From Paenibacillus cookii (GTDB lineage: Bacteria > Bacillota > Bacilli > Paenibacillales > Paenibacillaceae): a DNA stretch of 64,000 bases. Both the position numbers and the translations under genes were made by a program. Each line of letters starts with the position of its first letter. Position 1 is the first letter of the stretch. The stretch covers positions 1 to 64,000 of the forward strand of contig NZ_BORW01000028.1 of assembly GCF_018333375.1 (NCBI RefSeq), given 5' to 3'. Under the pieces are notes generated by a model. It was not told where the DNA came from, ran no database searches, and worked only from the letters and a program-made list of their open reading frames with translations. Below are positions 62,402 through 64,000 of this stretch, one piece after another.

Positions 62402-64000
62402 TTATTTGATCCGGACCGTCCCTTCGCCGAGCATCCGCTCCATCTCGGCAATGAGCCCGGACGAAGGGTCGATCCGGTAAGCGTCGCTTAAAGCCAGCAG
62501 CTTCTGGCTTTGTTCATAGAACAGCACGGTCTGCGCCGGGCCCGGATGCTCCTGCAGGAGCACCTTCAAGCGGACAAGCAGGTCGGGATTCTGCTCCGTC
62601 TGCGGCGTAATTTTGACGAATACGCGCTGCGAAGCGGTTTTCCCCTGCCCCGGTACAGCCGGCCGGTTGTCCGGAGCGGCGCCGCCGGTCCGCGGCTCCC
62701 CGGGGGCGGGCGCCGGCTTTCGTTCCGGCCGGAAATAGCTCTTTGCCGGGGCGGACTTGGCCCGGGAACGTCTCGCCAGCTGCGCGAGCGCCGCTTCGTC
62801 CAGCGGCAGCACGTCCTCGGCCAGCAGCTTGAAGCCCTCGTCCTGCTGCTGGACCTTGGCGCGGAGCGCCAGCAGCGCCCCTTTGCCGACATGCTGCGAG
62901 CAGCGCCTCCACACTTCCGGGAACAGCACCACTTCGCAGCGCTCGATCTGGTCCTCCACTTCCATGAAGGCCATCGCTTTTCCCTGCTTGGTCGTAATGG
63001 TTTTGACCGAAATGACCATGGCGGCGACGATCGTTTGCGATTCGTCGGCCGCCTCCGCCAGGTCCATCAGGCGGTCGACGCCGGGAACGTCCAGCGCCGC
63101 ATCGTAATCGTCGAGCGGATGGCCGGACAAATACAGGCCGAGCAGCTCCCGTTCGAGCTCCAGCTGCTGTCCGGCCGAAAACGGCGGGATGTCGGGATAT
63201 TCGATATCCCAGTTCGGCGTCTCGACAAAATCAAACAGCTGGATCTGCAAATCTTCGCGCTCCTTGCGCCATTTCACCGCCGCTTCGACCGTTTCGTCGA
63301 GCATGGCGAGCAGCTGGGCGCGATGGCCGGGCAGCGAATCGAACGCGCCTGCCTGGATGAGCGATTCGATCACCCGCTTGTTGCACACCCGCAGGTCGAT
63401 CCGACGGCAGAAATCCAGCAGGCTTTCGAAAGGTTTTTCTTCCCTGACGAGCATCATGTTTTCGACGGCCTGCGTGCCGACGTTTTTGATGGCCCCCAGC
63501 CCGAAACGGATATGGCCCGGGCCGTGCTGCGAACCCGCTTCGCCCGCGACCGGCGTAAAAAGCACGCCGCTTTCGTTGACGTCCGGCGGCAGCACCTCGA
63601 TGTTCATCCGGCGGCATTCGAGCACGTATTCCGCGACTTTGCGGTGGCTGCCCATGACGGCCGTCAGCATCGATGCCATGAACTGCACCGGGTAATGGGC
63701 CTTCAGGTATGCCGTCTGGAACGCGAGCACCGCGTAGGCCGCGGCGTGGGCGCGCGGAAAGCCGTAATCCGCGAAGCGCACGATCATGTCGTAGACGCGG
63801 TTTGCGTCCTCCTCGCTGTATCCCTGCTTCAAGCTGCCGGCGACGAAATGGCTTCGCTCCTGATCCAGCACCTCGCGTTTTTTCTTCGATACGGCGCGGC
63901 GGAGCAAATCCGCCTCCCCGAGCGAAAAGCCCGCCATCAGCGAGGCGATTTTCATGATTTGTTCCTGGTACACGATGATGCCGTAGGTATCGCTCAAAAT
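62402..64000 (-). CDS. dnaE: DNA polymerase III subunit alpha, C-terminal part
   Basis: The frame continues past the right edge; 532 residues are visible. They include the end of the polymerase core (TYGIIVYQEQIMKIASLMAGFSLGEADLLRRAVSKKK), the helix-hairpin-helix region (RFGLGAIKNVGTQAVENMML..DLRVCNKRVIESLIQAGAFDSL) and an OB-fold region (ETIVAAMVISVKTITTKQGKAMAFMEVEDQIERCEVVLFPEVW). This is the DnaE-type replicative polymerase used for lagging-strand synthesis in Bacillota that also have PolC. The tail carries an Ala/Pro-rich low-complexity insert (~400-450). Confidence 0.97.
   Translation of the reverse strand: MLSDTYGIIVYQEQIMKIASLMAGFSLGEADLLRRAVSKKKREVLDQERSHFVAGSLKQGYSEEDANRVYDMIVRFADYGFPRAHAAAYAVLAFQTAYLKAHYPVQFMASMLTAVMGSHRKVAEYVLECRRMNIEVLPPDVNESGVLFTPVAGEAGSQHGPGHIRFGLGAIKNVGTQAVENMMLVREEKPFESLLDFCRRIDLRVCNKRVIESLIQAGAFDSLPGHRAQLLAMLDETVEAAVKWRKEREDLQIQLFDFVETPNWDIEYPDIPPFSAGQQLELERELLGLYLSGHPLDDYDAALDVPGVDRLMDLAEAADESQTIVAAMVISVKTITTKQGKAMAFMEVEDQIERCEVVLFPEVWRRCSQHVGKGALLALRAKVQQQDEGFKLLAEDVLPLDEAALAQLARRSRAKSAPAKSYFRPERKPAPAPGEPRTGGAAPDNRPAVPGQGKTASQRVFVKITPQTEQNPDLLVRLKVLLQEHPGPAQTVLFYEQSQKLLALSDAYRIDPSSGLIAEMERMLGEGTVRIK

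Overview
The window looks like a chromosomal segment of a spore-forming, moderately GC-rich Bacillota of the Paenibacillus type. The evidence is an alpha/beta small acid-soluble spore protein, a YtaF-like sporulation protein, strong AAGGAGG-type ribosome binding sites, rho-independent terminators after most operons, and a housekeeping block collinear with the Bacillus subtilis order dnaE / accD-accA / pyk / citZ-icd-mdh / phoPR / polA-mutM-ytaF-coaE / nrdR. The species assignment is inference.

Left accessory part (1-20.3 kb). The left edge holds the 5' end of a group II intron lying just behind a terminator hairpin. It is followed by an SRPBCC protein, a catalase, a two-component system with a serine hydrolase (the regulator translationally coupled to a 70-residue sigma-like ORF), a GNAT acetyltransferase, a five-gene ABC transporter / GHKL kinase / LytTR regulator operon, a secreted protein of unknown function, a nucleotidyltransferase-like protein, a DinB-like protein, an FAD oxidoreductase, a Gfo/Idh/MocA dehydrogenase with a divergent LysR regulator, a TcaA-like membrane protein and an alpha/beta hydrolase.

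Middle part (20.3-34.4 kb). Two gene-poor stretches carry five copies of an exactly 183-bp element with four AACGGTT boxes at mirror-symmetric positions (one copy with a one-base variant in its first box), next to degenerate GA-rich short repeats. Between two copies lies a gene for a PD-(D/E)XK-like plus winged-helix protein. Further on are an ECF sigma factor with its DUF4179 anti-sigma-like partner, a lipoprotein, and a beta-glucoside/xylo-oligosaccharide locus (GH3, PTS EIIC, GH39, AraC). The AraC and GH39 reading frames look like one fused gene broken by a single-base deletion. A 169-bp MITE-like element sits in the terminator of a tRNA-Ala gene and has duplicated the complete hairpin.

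Right part (34.4-64 kb). A UgpBEA-type ABC importer leads into the core block: nrdR, ssp, a lytic transglycosylase, coaE, ytaF, mutM, polA, phoU, pstB, a soluble chemoreceptor-like protein, phoP, phoR, yfbR, an SDR dehydrogenase, mdh-icd-citZ, fxsA, a thioesterase, pyk, accA-accD, a DUF2007-like protein, a PgpA-family protein and the 3' part of dnaE. Clear Pho boxes (TTTACA-N5-TTTACA) lie upstream of phoP and pstB, so phosphate control is readable from the sequence. pfkA is missing from its usual place between accA and pyk, and phoR precedes phoP, the reverse of B. subtilis.
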